Shown here one piece after another: positions 55,777 through 64,000 of a DNA stretch of 64,000 nt. The notes beneath the pieces are model-generated. The model did not search any database. It saw only the letters and a list, made by a program, of their open reading frames with translations, and was not told the DNA's origin. Position 1 is the first letter of the stretch. The number at the start of each line of letters is the position of its first letter. The stretch covers positions 1 through 64,000 of the forward strand of contig CAYRYU010000032.1 in assembly GCA_964428355.1 (NCBI GenBank), read 5' to 3'. Position numbers and translations under genes: made by a program. The stretch is from CAYRYU01 sp964428355. Its GTDB lineage: Bacteria > Muiribacteriota > Ozemobacteria > Ozemobacterales > Ozemobacteraceae.

Positions 55777-56652
55777 TCAAAGCGCCCGGTAGGCAAGAGC
55801 TTTTTCGAAGCGGACCGATTCGAAGAGAGGGGCGGTCTCGAGGATGGTTTCCGAAGCTCCCAGGAAGAGGATCCCCCCCGGCTCGGCAATCTGGTGAAGC
55901 CGTTCGAGTGCGGCTTTCCGGGTTGGCCCGTCGAAGTAGATCAGGAGATTTCTGCAGAAGACGACCTTGAAGGATTTCAGGGGAAGGTAACCCGACAGGA
56001 GATTTGCCTTCATGAAAGCGACCAGTCCTTTGAGTTCAGGTTTTGCCTCCCAGAACCCGTCGTGCGGTTCGAAAAACCTGTCCCGCATCGGAACCGGAAG
56101 ACCGCGCCTGATTTCCTCTTCGGAATACCGCCCCTGGTTGGCTTGTTTGATGACATCCTGCGAGACATCGATTCCGAGGATATGGAACCGCCGGGGATCC
56201 ACTCCCCGGAACCTGTTCTTCAGGACGAAATCGGCGATGATCATGGCGATGGAGTAAGCTTCCTGGCCGGTCGAAACACCCACCGAAAGGAACTGGACCT
56301 GGCCTGGATCGTGGCCTTCGAGATCCGAGACGATCCGGGATGACTCCGGTAGGAGATGGTCACGGAAGATATCGAAGGGGTGCTGGTCGCGGAAAAATTC
56401 GGTTTCGTGGGTCGTAAGGGCTGAGATCACCTGGTCACGGAGCATTCCCGCCGAATCGTTCGAAAGCAACGTGTAAAACTCTCCGTAAGAGGAGCAACCT
56501 GTGGCTTTGAGGAGAGCTTCGAGGCGTTGCACGATCAGGTAGGTTTTTTCGTCGGGAAGGTTCAGCCCGCATTCACGGAGCGCGAACCGCTTGATATTGA
56601 GAATATCGTTTGGGAGGGGGTTCGTTCGCAGGCTTGTCCGGGGCTTTTTCAT
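55777..56652 (-). CDS. cheR: Chemotaxis protein methyltransferase CheR
   Basis: CheR methylates receptor glutamates using SAM. The 291-residue protein has the N-terminal helical domain (DILNIKRFALRECG) and the catalytic domain: TTHETEFFRD, the SAM motif FLSVGVSTGQEAYSIAMI and the conserved VVFCRNLLIYFD. ATG 56652 is chosen because its ATGA overlaps the cheB stop; GGAGGAG lies about 12 nt upstream. The open frame extends upstream to 56676 inside cheB. Confidence 0.93.
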   Translation of the reverse strand: MKKPRTSLRTNPLPNDILNIKRFALRECGLNLPDEKTYLIVQRLEALLKATGCSSYGEFYTLLSNDSAGMLRDQVISALTTHETEFFRDQHPFDIFRDHLLPESSRIVSDLEGHDPGQVQFLSVGVSTGQEAYSIAMIIADFVLKNRFRGVDPRRFHILGIDVSQDVIKQANQGRYSEEEIRRGLPVPMRDRFFEPHDGFWEAKPELKGLVAFMKANLLSGYLPLKSFKVVFCRNLLIYFDGPTRKAALERLHQIAEPGGILFLGASETILETAPLFESVRFEKALAYRAL

Positions 56653-57740
56653 GACAGACCGAACTCCTCCTTGCATATCTGGTAGATCGAGCGCGGAATG
56701 TTGGGGAGGGGAAGGACCTTGTCGACCGTTCCGGTATCGATGGCGCTTTTGGGCATCCCCCAGACGATGCTCGTGCTCTCATCCTGTGCGATGATGCGGG
56801 CTCCGGCCCTTTTGAGGGGAAGAAGCCCGTGCGCCCCATCGCTTCCCATTCCGGTGAGGACTACGGCGATCGTCCGGTGGCCGAAAACCTGGGCCGCGGA
56901 ACGGAAGAGGACGTTAACCGAGGGCCTGCAACCGTCTTCCGGAGGAAGATTGTTGGTGTCGACCTGGATGTTCCCCTCCGGAGTCCTCCTGACCAGCATA
57001 TGTTTCCCCCCCGCTGCCAGGTAGATCGTTCCCGGCTGGACGGGCATCACCCCCTGGCATTCCACGACCCTTGCCCGGCATTTCCGACCCAGGCTTTCCG
57101 CGAAGGTCTTCGTGAACAGGGCCGGCATATGCAGGACGATGAAAATGGGGATATCGATGACCTCGCTCAGAGGAGGGATGATCTGAAGAAGCGCCAAAGG
57201 CCCTCCCGTGGAGATACCGATAACGACCGCGGCGGTGGGAACCGGCCCGGGGGACGAAAGGACTTTTATTCCTCCCGGCGCGGTGGTCTGAGGTGATTTG
57301 TAGGCTTCGCGGTCTTCCCGGAACGACCTGATCTTGTGGAAAAGGTCGTTCCGGAGGGTTCTCAGGTTCCTCTCGGGATCGGGAAAGGAGGGCTTGGTGA
57401 TGAAGTCGAAAGCCCCGAGTTCCAATGCCTGAATCGTTTCCCGGGCCCCCTTGACGGTCAGTGAGCTGACCATAAGGACTCCGATTCTGGGCGTCCCGGG
57501 AGCGCGGCCGGTGTTGATTTCCTGGATGCCGCGAAGGGTCTGTATTCCGCTAACGATGGGCATTGCGAGGTCAAGAAGCACGAGGTCGACCTGTTTCCCG
57601 GAAAGAAACTCGAGGGCCTTCTCTCCGTTCCACACGGATCCGACGACCTCGATGTGGGGGTCATCGCGCAGGATGCCCTCGACGATTCCCCGGAATGTGC
57701 GGGAATCATCGACGATGAGAGTTCGCAACCTCTCGCTCAT
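56649..57740 (-). CDS. cheB: Chemotaxis response regulator/protein-glutamate methylesterase CheB
   Basis: The 363-residue protein has an N-terminal receiver domain (LIVDDSRTFRG, phospho-acceptor Asp57 in LLDLAMP) and a C-terminal methylesterase: catalytic Ser in GISTGGPLAL, His in VLHMPALFT and Asp in TGMGSDGAHG. It demethylates and deamidates the receptor encoded upstream. The stop overlaps the cheR start. It follows the receptor gene by 51 bp. Confidence 0.95.
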   Translation of the reverse strand: MSERLRTLIVDDSRTFRGIVEGILRDDPHIEVVGSVWNGEKALEFLSGKQVDLVLLDLAMPIVSGIQTLRGIQEINTGRAPGTPRIGVLMVSSLTVKGARETIQALELGAFDFITKPSFPDPERNLRTLRNDLFHKIRSFREDREAYKSPQTTAPGGIKVLSSPGPVPTAAVVIGISTGGPLALLQIIPPLSEVIDIPIFIVLHMPALFTKTFAESLGRKCRARVVECQGVMPVQPGTIYLAAGGKHMLVRRTPEGNIQVDTNNLPPEDGCRPSVNVLFRSAAQVFGHRTIAVVLTGMGSDGAHGLLPLKRAGARIIAQDESTSIVWGMPKSAIDTGTVDKVLPLPNIPRSIYQICKEEFGLS

Positions 57741-57791
57741 CGCCGGAAAACTCTGCCCGGGGGAGGGCCTTTTGAAAACGAGAGTCTCACA

Positions 57792-59903
57792 TCATGCCTT
57801 GAACTTTCCCATGAGGGTGTTCAGATCCGCCGCAAGACCGTTGAGACGGTCAGCTGCCTCGCTGATTTTCGTAACGAGTGAATCGTTCTGGGAGAGAACC
57901 GTTTTTATGTTGTCCGACAGCCGGTTGACGGATTTCGCGGAGAACCCTATGGATTGCGAAACATCCCCCGCCCCTTTCGAAATTTCCGCGATGGAGATGG
58001 TAATGTGCTCCGTTCCCTTGGCGGCTTCCGAGGCGTTGAGGGAGATGTCGTTCGCGGACTGGGTCTGCCGGGCGACTGATTCCGATATCTTCTCGACGGA
58101 ATCGAAGATCCGCTTGATGATGGTGGAAATCTCCGAGATGTTCTTGATCGCCTCCTGCGAGTTGGTTTGAACCCCTCCGATCTTGGTCGCGATCCCTTCC
58201 GCGGCCTGTGCGCTCTGGTTCGCCAGTTCCTTGATCTCGTGAGCCACGACTGCGAAACCCTTTCCCGCCTCACCAGCCGAGGCGGCCTCGATGGTGGCGT
58301 TGAGAGCGAGGAGGTTCGTCTGCTCGGCGATCCTCTTGATGACCTCGGTCACCTTCCCTATCTCCTGGGCCGCGCCGCCCAGCGCATTCATGGTTCCGGT
58401 CGCTTCATTGGCCATTTCCATGGCCTTACCGGCGATGCTCGAGGCATCCCGGGAACTTTCCGAGATCCTGTTGACCGATTTGGAGACCTCCTGGATCGAT
58501 CCGGCGACCGACTTCATGTTTCGCGACATCTCCTCCGCGGTTGTGAGGATATTGGAGATGTTCAGGCTGATCTCCTCGGATGAGGAGGCCATGCTGTTGA
58601 ATGTGGTGGAAAGCTCCTCTGTCGCGCTCGCATGTTCCTTCACCAGCTCGGAACCCTTGCGGAGGTCGACGGAAAGCCTGAGGGCCTCCTGGGAGGATTG
58701 AGAAATCACACCGGAAAGGTCCTTGATCGATTGGACGACCGACCCGACGTTCTTGATCATCGAGTTCATCGAGTTCTTGACCTTGACGAAGGTTCCGGTG
58801 AAGTTACCCTGCAGCTGGACGTTGAACTGGCAATCGACCATTGCATCCACGATCGCCTGGATTTCTCCCGCCATCTGCTCTTGCTCCCGGAAGGTCAGGT
58901 TCAGCTTTTCCTGGAGTTTCCCGAATCCCCCGGTGAGATATACCTCGATGGGTTGGAACGTTCCGTTGCGGTGGCCTTCCAGAGCGTCCAGGAAACAGCC
59001 GATCGAGTAGTTGAACTCCCTGGTGATGACGTTCATCCTTTCGACCAGCTCGGCGAAGATTCCCTTGAAGGCGTCGGGGACGATTTTCTGGTCGGTTGCT
59101 CCTTTCGAGAGGAGCTCGTGCATCCCTTCCATGGACAGTTTCAGGCGCGAGATGATGCTCAGGAGGTCTCCCGCCGAGGTCTGCAAGTCCTTGAGTTCAC
59201 CCTGGAGGGGGTATTTGGGGGGTGCAGTCATCTCGCCGGCCGCCAGGCACTTGAAAGTGTCCGACAGGTCGACGAGGGGCCAGACCATGAAATACCTCAG
59301 GAACACTCCCGTCAGGATGGAAAGGGCGAGACCGATGCAGACGAGGAAAACCGTCATCCCCCTCCGGGCATTCTTTTCCGCCAGATCGGCCTCGAGAAGC
59401 AATTCTTCCTGCCTCAGCTGGTCGGAGATCTTCATGATTCCGTCACGCAATCCTTCCAGTGCCGCACGGGCCTTGACCGTGAGGTGCTCCCGCGCTGAAG
59501 CGAGCTGGCTCTCGGGGGAAATGTCGGTTCCGTGGACGAACCCCTTCATTTCCCTCAGTGCGAGGCTGAAGGGGTCATAGAGGCTCTGGAGCTGGACCCT
59601 GAAGCCGAGGGAGTCTCCGCCCTGACCGGCGGGACCGAGGATGGTGTCGAGATCGGGTGGAAGAGGAAGGCCGTCGAGGGCCATGATGGAGGAAGCGTTT
59701 GCCGCGGCCGCGGAGTAACGGAAGAAGAGCTGTTCCTGCCTCACGAGGATGGTTCCGAGGGATTGACGGACCGAACAGAGGGCGGCAAGACGGGATCCGT
59801 TCTCGATCAACCCCTGTTGGAAAAACCATGCCTGCAGGCCTATGGAAAAAAAGGTCACGGCGATGGCGATGGTCGTTAGAAGAATTTTTGTACAAGCTCG
59901 CAT
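57792..59903 (-). CDS. Methyl-accepting chemotaxis protein
   Basis: The 703-residue transducer has TM1 at about 7-28 (ILLTTIAIAVTFFSIGLQAW), a periplasmic sensor domain to about 190, TM2 (GMTVFLVCIGLALSILTGVF), a HAMP region and a long helical cytoplasmic domain. The signalling tip reads RIAEQTNLLALNATIEAASA then GEAGKGFAVVAHEIKELANQ. Several Glu/Gln pairs flank it as possible methylation sites. It lacks a C-terminal NWETF-type CheR tether and ends TLMGKFKA. A strong GGAGGAGC site precedes the ATG. The ligand is unknown. Confidence 0.94.
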   Translation of the reverse strand: MRACTKILLTTIAIAVTFFSIGLQAWFFQQGLIENGSRLAALCSVRQSLGTILVRQEQLFFRYSAAAANASSIMALDGLPLPPDLDTILGPAGQGGDSLGFRVQLQSLYDPFSLALREMKGFVHGTDISPESQLASAREHLTVKARAALEGLRDGIMKISDQLRQEELLLEADLAEKNARRGMTVFLVCIGLALSILTGVFLRYFMVWPLVDLSDTFKCLAAGEMTAPPKYPLQGELKDLQTSAGDLLSIISRLKLSMEGMHELLSKGATDQKIVPDAFKGIFAELVERMNVITREFNYSIGCFLDALEGHRNGTFQPIEVYLTGGFGKLQEKLNLTFREQEQMAGEIQAIVDAMVDCQFNVQLQGNFTGTFVKVKNSMNSMIKNVGSVVQSIKDLSGVISQSSQEALRLSVDLRKGSELVKEHASATEELSTTFNSMASSSEEISLNISNILTTAEEMSRNMKSVAGSIQEVSKSVNRISESSRDASSIAGKAMEMANEATGTMNALGGAAQEIGKVTEVIKRIAEQTNLLALNATIEAASAGEAGKGFAVVAHEIKELANQSAQAAEGIATKIGGVQTNSQEAIKNISEISTIIKRIFDSVEKISESVARQTQSANDISLNASEAAKGTEHITISIAEISKGAGDVSQSIGFSAKSVNRLSDNIKTVLSQNDSLVTKISEAADRLNGLAADLNTLMGKFKA

Positions 59904-59921
59904 GTGCGCTCCTCCGCAGGG

Positions 59922-60467
59922 TCACCCGGGGTGAACGGGTTTGGTTTGGCCGGGCCTGTCGTGGGCTTCGCTCAGGAAGGCGATCAGGCGGCGAGGGTTC
60001 ACGATGGTGAAAAGGAAATCCGGCATCTTGCAGATTCCGGAAAGAATGCTGTTTTCCCGGGATAACCGGGCTCCCGGTCCGTGGTCTTCATCTGCCGCCG
60101 GAGAGAGTTCGATCGTGCTTTCATCCGCCGCGACGATGTCGCCGACCCGGTCGATGACGATTCCGAAGGGTTCGGCAACCGAGGGTTTGAAGATGAGGAG
60201 ACGGGATCCCCCGGCGGGTCGGTCGGTGGTCCTTTCCACCCCGATCCGGAGGATTCGGGCCAGATCTATTATCAGGTGGATCTTCCCGCGGATGTTGACA
60301 TATCCGAGAACCGCCGGATGCGCGTGGAAGATCCGGGTGACCTCCATCTCGGAATAAATCTCCTTCAGATCGAGGATTTCCACTCCGAAACACTGATCCT
60401 TCAGCCAGAAGGTGCAGTACTGGCGGGGCCGGTCACGGAGCATGGGGCTTGACCAGGAGGTCCCCAT
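59922..60467 (-). CDS. cheW: Coupling protein CheW
   Basis: The 181-residue protein is a CheW domain: FGVEILDLKEIYSEMEVTRI, YVNIRGKIHLIIDLARIL and FGIVIDRVGDIV. It links receptors to CheA. The ATG at 60467 shares the A of the cheA stop (TGATG), so it is translated by re-initiation after cheA; the open frame further upstream is out-of-frame cheA. The receptor gene follows after 18 bp. Confidence 0.9.
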   Translation of the reverse strand: MGTSWSSPMLRDRPRQYCTFWLKDQCFGVEILDLKEIYSEMEVTRIFHAHPAVLGYVNIRGKIHLIIDLARILRIGVERTTDRPAGGSRLLIFKPSVAEPFGIVIDRVGDIVAADESTIELSPAADEDHGPGARLSRENSILSGICKMPDFLFTIVNPRRLIAFLSEAHDRPGQTKPVHPG

Positions 60468-63400
60468 CAGCGGATTCCCCCCTTCTTTTCGAAACCGTCC
60501 CGGGAGAAGAAATCCCCGACTGCGGTGAGGAACGCCCCACGGTTCGTCTTGGTCTCGAAACGATCGAATCCGGCTTCCAATGCCATCTGCCGGACCTGGG
60601 GGTCTTCCGATCCCGTGAGAGCGAGCATCGGAACCTTTTCCAGATGGTCGATCGCGCGAACCGCGCGGGCGAAGTCGAAGCCGTCCATGACCGGCATCTC
60701 GAGGTCGGAAACGATGAGGTCGAAGGTCTCGAAGGCAACTTGCCTCAAGGCTTCGGGGGCACTGTTGCACACTACGGCCTGGACTCCGATCGATTCGAGA
60801 AAGCTTCTCACGAGATGGGAGAAGAACGCGGTATCATCGACCACCAGTGCTCGCTTTCCTGAATTTGCCCGTCTGGTCCTTTCCCCTCCGGATCTCCAGT
60901 CCGGCATGGCCATGTCGATGAGCCGGAAGAGATCGGGAAACATCAGTGTCCGGTCTCCGTAGACCGCCTGCCCGAAGAGGCCATCCATCGGAAGGTTCTC
61001 GGAGCTGAAGGAGAAATCGGAGTAGACGACGTCTTCGAGCTTCGAAACCATCAGGCCGAACTGGTGTCCGCTCCCATGGGGAACCAGGAGAAATCTCTCG
61101 TCCTCCGGGTTCCGGGGAGAAATGGGGAGGATCCGGTCCAGGTAGAGGATGAAAAAAGACTCCCCCTGGAGGTTGATGAAGTCTTTTTCCCCGACGCGGT
61201 CGATGCGGCGTTCCCTGCCCACCTTCTCGATCCGGCGGATGAATGGAAGCGGAAGGGCGAAAGTCTCTTCGGGGCCGACGCGGAAAAGGAGAAAGCCCTG
61301 CCTCTCCTTGTTGGAGCGGATTTTCGCCTCAGTAGTTTCGGAATCCCTTCTGGGCTCGATCGAAAGGCCGTAATGCCGTGCCAACCCCTCTGCATCGAGT
61401 ATCAATGCCACCTTTCCGTCCCCCATGATCGTGGCTCCGGAATAGATCGCGCAGGACTTGACCGCGGGATGCATCGGCCTGACGACGATCTCCTCGTTTC
61501 CCAGAACCTTGTCCACCATGAGCCCGAAGAGCAACGTCCCGACCTTCAGCACGATGAAGAAGAGCGGACCGGAGTCCTGACGGGAAGAGGGTTCCCCCGG
61601 GCGGCGGAATTTTTCCGTGATCTCCATTCGGACCTCTTCCGTGAAAGGTTGTGGCCTGGCGAGAATCTCCCCGAGACGTACGAGGGGCAGTAATCTTCCC
61701 CGGAGACGGAAAACCTCCATGTCGCGGGAATACTCGACTTGCTGGCGGTTTCGGGAAACATCCAGGCTGACGAGTTCCTGGACGTTGAACTGGGGGATGG
61801 CGAAACGGTGTCCCCCATTCTGGACGATGAGGCAGGGAACGATTGCCAGGGTAAGGGGAAGGCGGATCGTCAGTTCGGTTCCCATCCCGACCCTGGTGTT
61901 GAAGTCGAGGGCTCCGCCCAGCTTCTCGATGTTCGACTTGACCACGTCCATTCCAACTCCCCTGCCGGAAACCTCGCTCACTTTTTCCGCGGTGGAAAAT
62001 CCGGGGAGAAGGATCAGGTTCAGCACCTCCTTGTCCGTCATCTTGTTGAGATCCGCAACCGACCGAAGGCGGAGTTCCTCCGCCTTCTTCCTGATCTTCC
62101 CGGGATCGATCCCGCGTCCGTCGTCGGAGACCGAAATCGTTATCTGACCACCTTCGTGTAGTGCCTGGATGTTGATCCGGCCGGTCTCCTTCTTTCCTAC
62201 AACCACTCGTTCCCCGGGGGATTCGATCCCGTGATCGCAGCAGTTGCGGACGATGTGCAACATCGGGTCCATGAGGGCTTCGAGGATGGTCTTGTCCACC
62301 TCGACTTCCAGCCCCCCCAAGGTGAGCTCGACCTTCTTCCCGAGCTTCCTGCCGAGGTCGCGGACCAGGCGGGGGATCTTGTTCATCACGTTTCCGACAG
62401 GTTGCATCCTCGTGGTCATGATGGTCTCCTGCAGCTCGGTGGTGAGAAGGTCCAGCCGTTGGATGATCTTCCGGCTTGCTGGGTCGGACTTCTCGAAGGT
62501 GAAAAGTTGCTGGTTCCTGATCAGGACCAGCTCTCCCGCAAGTCTCATCAGCCTGTCGAGAAGCTCGACCCGGAGCCGGATCGTTTCCCCACCACCCGAA
62601 TCGTTCGTCCGGCTCTCCGCGCCGCTCAAGCTCTTTTCCGGAAGGGGGACGAATGAGTGGCCTCTCGAGTGGGGGGCTTCCCCGGATGGTGGTCTTTCCG
62701 GAACCGGCTTGTGGGTCACCGGAAGCGGATTTGAGGCCAAAGGAGCCCGGGTCCGTTCCGGCACCGTTTTCAGCTCACCCCATGCCCAGCGGTGAATGCG
62801 GTCGTTCACAACCTCGAGGTTGTCGGGAGGGGTGCCCGTCGAGAAGATCACGGAAAGCTCGTGGAGGGCATGCCTGAAATCCTTGGAATCGGGGATGGCG
62901 GAGTTTTTCGGGACATCTCCATCTTCGATCATGGGGCCGGTCTTCAAAGCTTTGGGAAGCATGCGATCGAGGCCCTGTCCGAATGTCCGAAGGAGTTTCC
63001 AGAGGTCCGGGAAACCGCTTTCGATGGCTTCGTTCGCGATGCGATCAAGGTCGGGAAGGAGAACCCCGAGTGCGGTCGGGTCGAGATCCTTGCCGGTCTC
63101 GAAAAGCACCTGGAGACCGAAAACGAGGTCTTGAAACCGTTCCTGGACCCTGGAGATGAAGGTTTGCCAGCGGCCATGGTCAGGGGAAGGGATCTTCGAG
63201 GGAGATTCGAGCGGCCTTTCCCTGCTTGCCGACAAGGGGAGATCGTCGGGTTTGACCCGATGGCCCTCGATCAATGCTTCGAACTTCCGCTTCAGGCTTG
63301 AAAGGTCGAGTTCGGAACAGTGATCGAGGTCATCCAGCATCGCTCCGAGAGCGTCGAAGTTCGCGAACAGGAATTTCCATCCCTGAGGATTGAACTGGAC

Positions 63401-64000
63401 CTCGTTCGTGCGGAGAAGGTCCAGGTAAGTCTCCAGAGCATGGGACAAACCCTGAATTGGCTCCAGGCCAAGAGTTCCTGCGGTCCCCTTGATTGAGTGG
63501 ACCCGCCGGAAGATGTCCTCCAGGAGTTCGGTGGAAAGAGGTCCATGTTTGTCCCTCCAGGATTCGAAAGACCTCTCGATGAACCTGAGATGTGACTTGG
63601 CTTCCGCCGCGAAGTCGTCGCGGTGGATGCGGATGATCTCACTGGTTTCGGGTTTGCTGCATCGTTTCTGGAAAAAAGTCAGGAGGGAATCGAGCTCGGC
63701 GAAGTCGACCGTTTCCCCGTCGTCCAGGTTCGTGGCATGGAGGGCAAGAACCTCGTGAAGGCGTATCAGGTGCGACTCCTCTTTGGCTTCGAAAGGCTCC
63801 ACCCGGGCGGCCAGGTTCCTGAAAAGTTCCCGCGACCTCTCGAGCCGCGTGGAAAGCTTTTGCTGGCCGAAAAACCGGACCGCATCGAGGAATCCCTCCA
63901 GAAGAACCCCGGCATTGCTCCAATGTTCTGGCTGGGGGTTCCTGCAGAGTTCGGGGATCGCTCTCGCGGACTTTTCGAGTTCTCTCCTGATGCCGTCTAT
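60467..64000 (-). CDS. cheA: Hybrid chemotaxis histidine kinase CheA with CheW domains and receiver (5' end beyond window)
   Basis: The frame is open to the right edge with coding codon use, so the start is outside; the GTG at 63802 is internal. An HPt domain shows RRVHSIKGTAGTLGLEPI, with the phospho-His about residue 168 of the visible part. Dimerisation and HATPase domains follow (HIVRNCCDHGIE, SDDGRGIDPGKI, EVSGRGVGMDVV). Two CheW-like domains come next (LIVQNGGHRFAIPQF and LFRVGPEETFALPLP), then a C-terminal receiver (ALVVDDTAFF, phospho-Asp in VSDLEMPVMDG). CheA-receiver hybrids occur in Frz, Wsp and twitching systems. No cheY is nearby. Confidence 0.93.
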   Translation of the reverse strand: MDGIRRELEKSARAIPELCRNPQPEHWSNAGVLLEGFLDAVRFFGQQKLSTRLERSRELFRNLAARVEPFEAKEESHLIRLHEVLALHATNLDDGETVDFAELDSLLTFFQKRCSKPETSEIIRIHRDDFAAEAKSHLRFIERSFESWRDKHGPLSTELLEDIFRRVHSIKGTAGTLGLEPIQGLSHALETYLDLLRTNEVQFNPQGWKFLFANFDALGAMLDDLDHCSELDLSSLKRKFEALIEGHRVKPDDLPLSASRERPLESPSKIPSPDHGRWQTFISRVQERFQDLVFGLQVLFETGKDLDPTALGVLLPDLDRIANEAIESGFPDLWKLLRTFGQGLDRMLPKALKTGPMIEDGDVPKNSAIPDSKDFRHALHELSVIFSTGTPPDNLEVVNDRIHRWAWGELKTVPERTRAPLASNPLPVTHKPVPERPPSGEAPHSRGHSFVPLPEKSLSGAESRTNDSGGGETIRLRVELLDRLMRLAGELVLIRNQQLFTFEKSDPASRKIIQRLDLLTTELQETIMTTRMQPVGNVMNKIPRLVRDLGRKLGKKVELTLGGLEVEVDKTILEALMDPMLHIVRNCCDHGIESPGERVVVGKKETGRINIQALHEGGQITISVSDDGRGIDPGKIRKKAEELRLRSVADLNKMTDKEVLNLILLPGFSTAEKVSEVSGRGVGMDVVKSNIEKLGGALDFNTRVGMGTELTIRLPLTLAIVPCLIVQNGGHRFAIPQFNVQELVSLDVSRNRQQVEYSRDMEVFRLRGRLLPLVRLGEILARPQPFTEEVRMEITEKFRRPGEPSSRQDSGPLFFIVLKVGTLLFGLMVDKVLGNEEIVVRPMHPAVKSCAIYSGATIMGDGKVALILDAEGLARHYGLSIEPRRDSETTEAKIRSNKERQGFLLFRVGPEETFALPLPFIRRIEKVGRERRIDRVGEKDFINLQGESFFILYLDRILPISPRNPEDERFLLVPHGSGHQFGLMVSKLEDVVYSDFSFSSENLPMDGLFGQAVYGDRTLMFPDLFRLIDMAMPDWRSGGERTRRANSGKRALVVDDTAFFSHLVRSFLESIGVQAVVCNSAPEALRQVAFETFDLIVSDLEMPVMDGFDFARAVRAIDHLEKVPMLALTGSEDPQVRQMALEAGFDRFETKTNRGAFLTAVGDFFSRDGFEKKGGIR

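Overview
The window is a bacterial chromosome segment of moderately high GC. It holds the replication-initiation region: accB-lpdA, a candidate oriC, dnaA, dciA, a remB-like gene, gyrB, gyrA and an ftsB/divIC-like gene. Three separate sets of type IV pilin/pseudopilin-like genes, several lipoproteins, a large SpoIIE-type phosphatase and a Frz/Wsp-style chemosensory operon point to a free-living, surface-interacting bacterium. The mixture resembles little-cultured lineages such as Candidatus Riflebacteria, but that assignment is only a guess from gene content. Good sigma70-type promoters (TTGnnn, about 17 bp, TATnnT) can be read in front of many operons. Several genes appear to have leaderless or nearly leaderless transcripts.

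Layout. 1-9.5 kb: lpdA and accB on the minus strand, oriC, then dnaA and the dciA-remB-gyrB-gyrA-ftsB run; dnaN and recF are absent from their usual place. 9.8-20.5 kb: two secreted proteins and a first pilin-like set on the plus strand, facing a minus-strand operon of two lipoproteins, an ECF sigma factor, its membrane zinc anti-sigma and a second pilin-like set. 20.6-26.5 kb: a HEAT-repeat membrane protein and a four-TM, two-sensor SpoIIE phosphatase, divergent from a STAS protein (partner switching). 26.58-27.26 kb: an unknown gene interrupted by a 100-N assembly gap that looks artefactual.

27.4-36.6 kb is the most unusual part. A vWA / PP2C phosphatase / kinase-zinc-ribbon triad (YegL-YegK-YegI or TerY-P type) is followed by a translationally coupled ECF sigma factor, a soluble zinc-finger (ZAS-like) protein and a 1669-residue protein. 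That protein joins a Lon-like Ser-Lys protease domain to a NACHT-type NTPase and about 13 WD40-like repeats. The set looks like an uncharacterised signalling or conflict system in which a STAND-controlled protease could act on an anti-sigma/sigma pair.

36.7-64 kb: a four-gene cassette of small envelope proteins; a tRNA cluster (four Ser isoacceptors and Arg-GCG) leading into SRP RNA and dnaX; an ArsR regulator with a CoA-disulfide reductase-rhodanese-TusA-DsrE fusion; a CASTOR/POLLUX-like ion channel; a third pilin-like set; a clostripain-family protease; serC; dprA; and cheA(hybrid)-cheW-mcp-cheB-cheR, with cheA running off the right edge.
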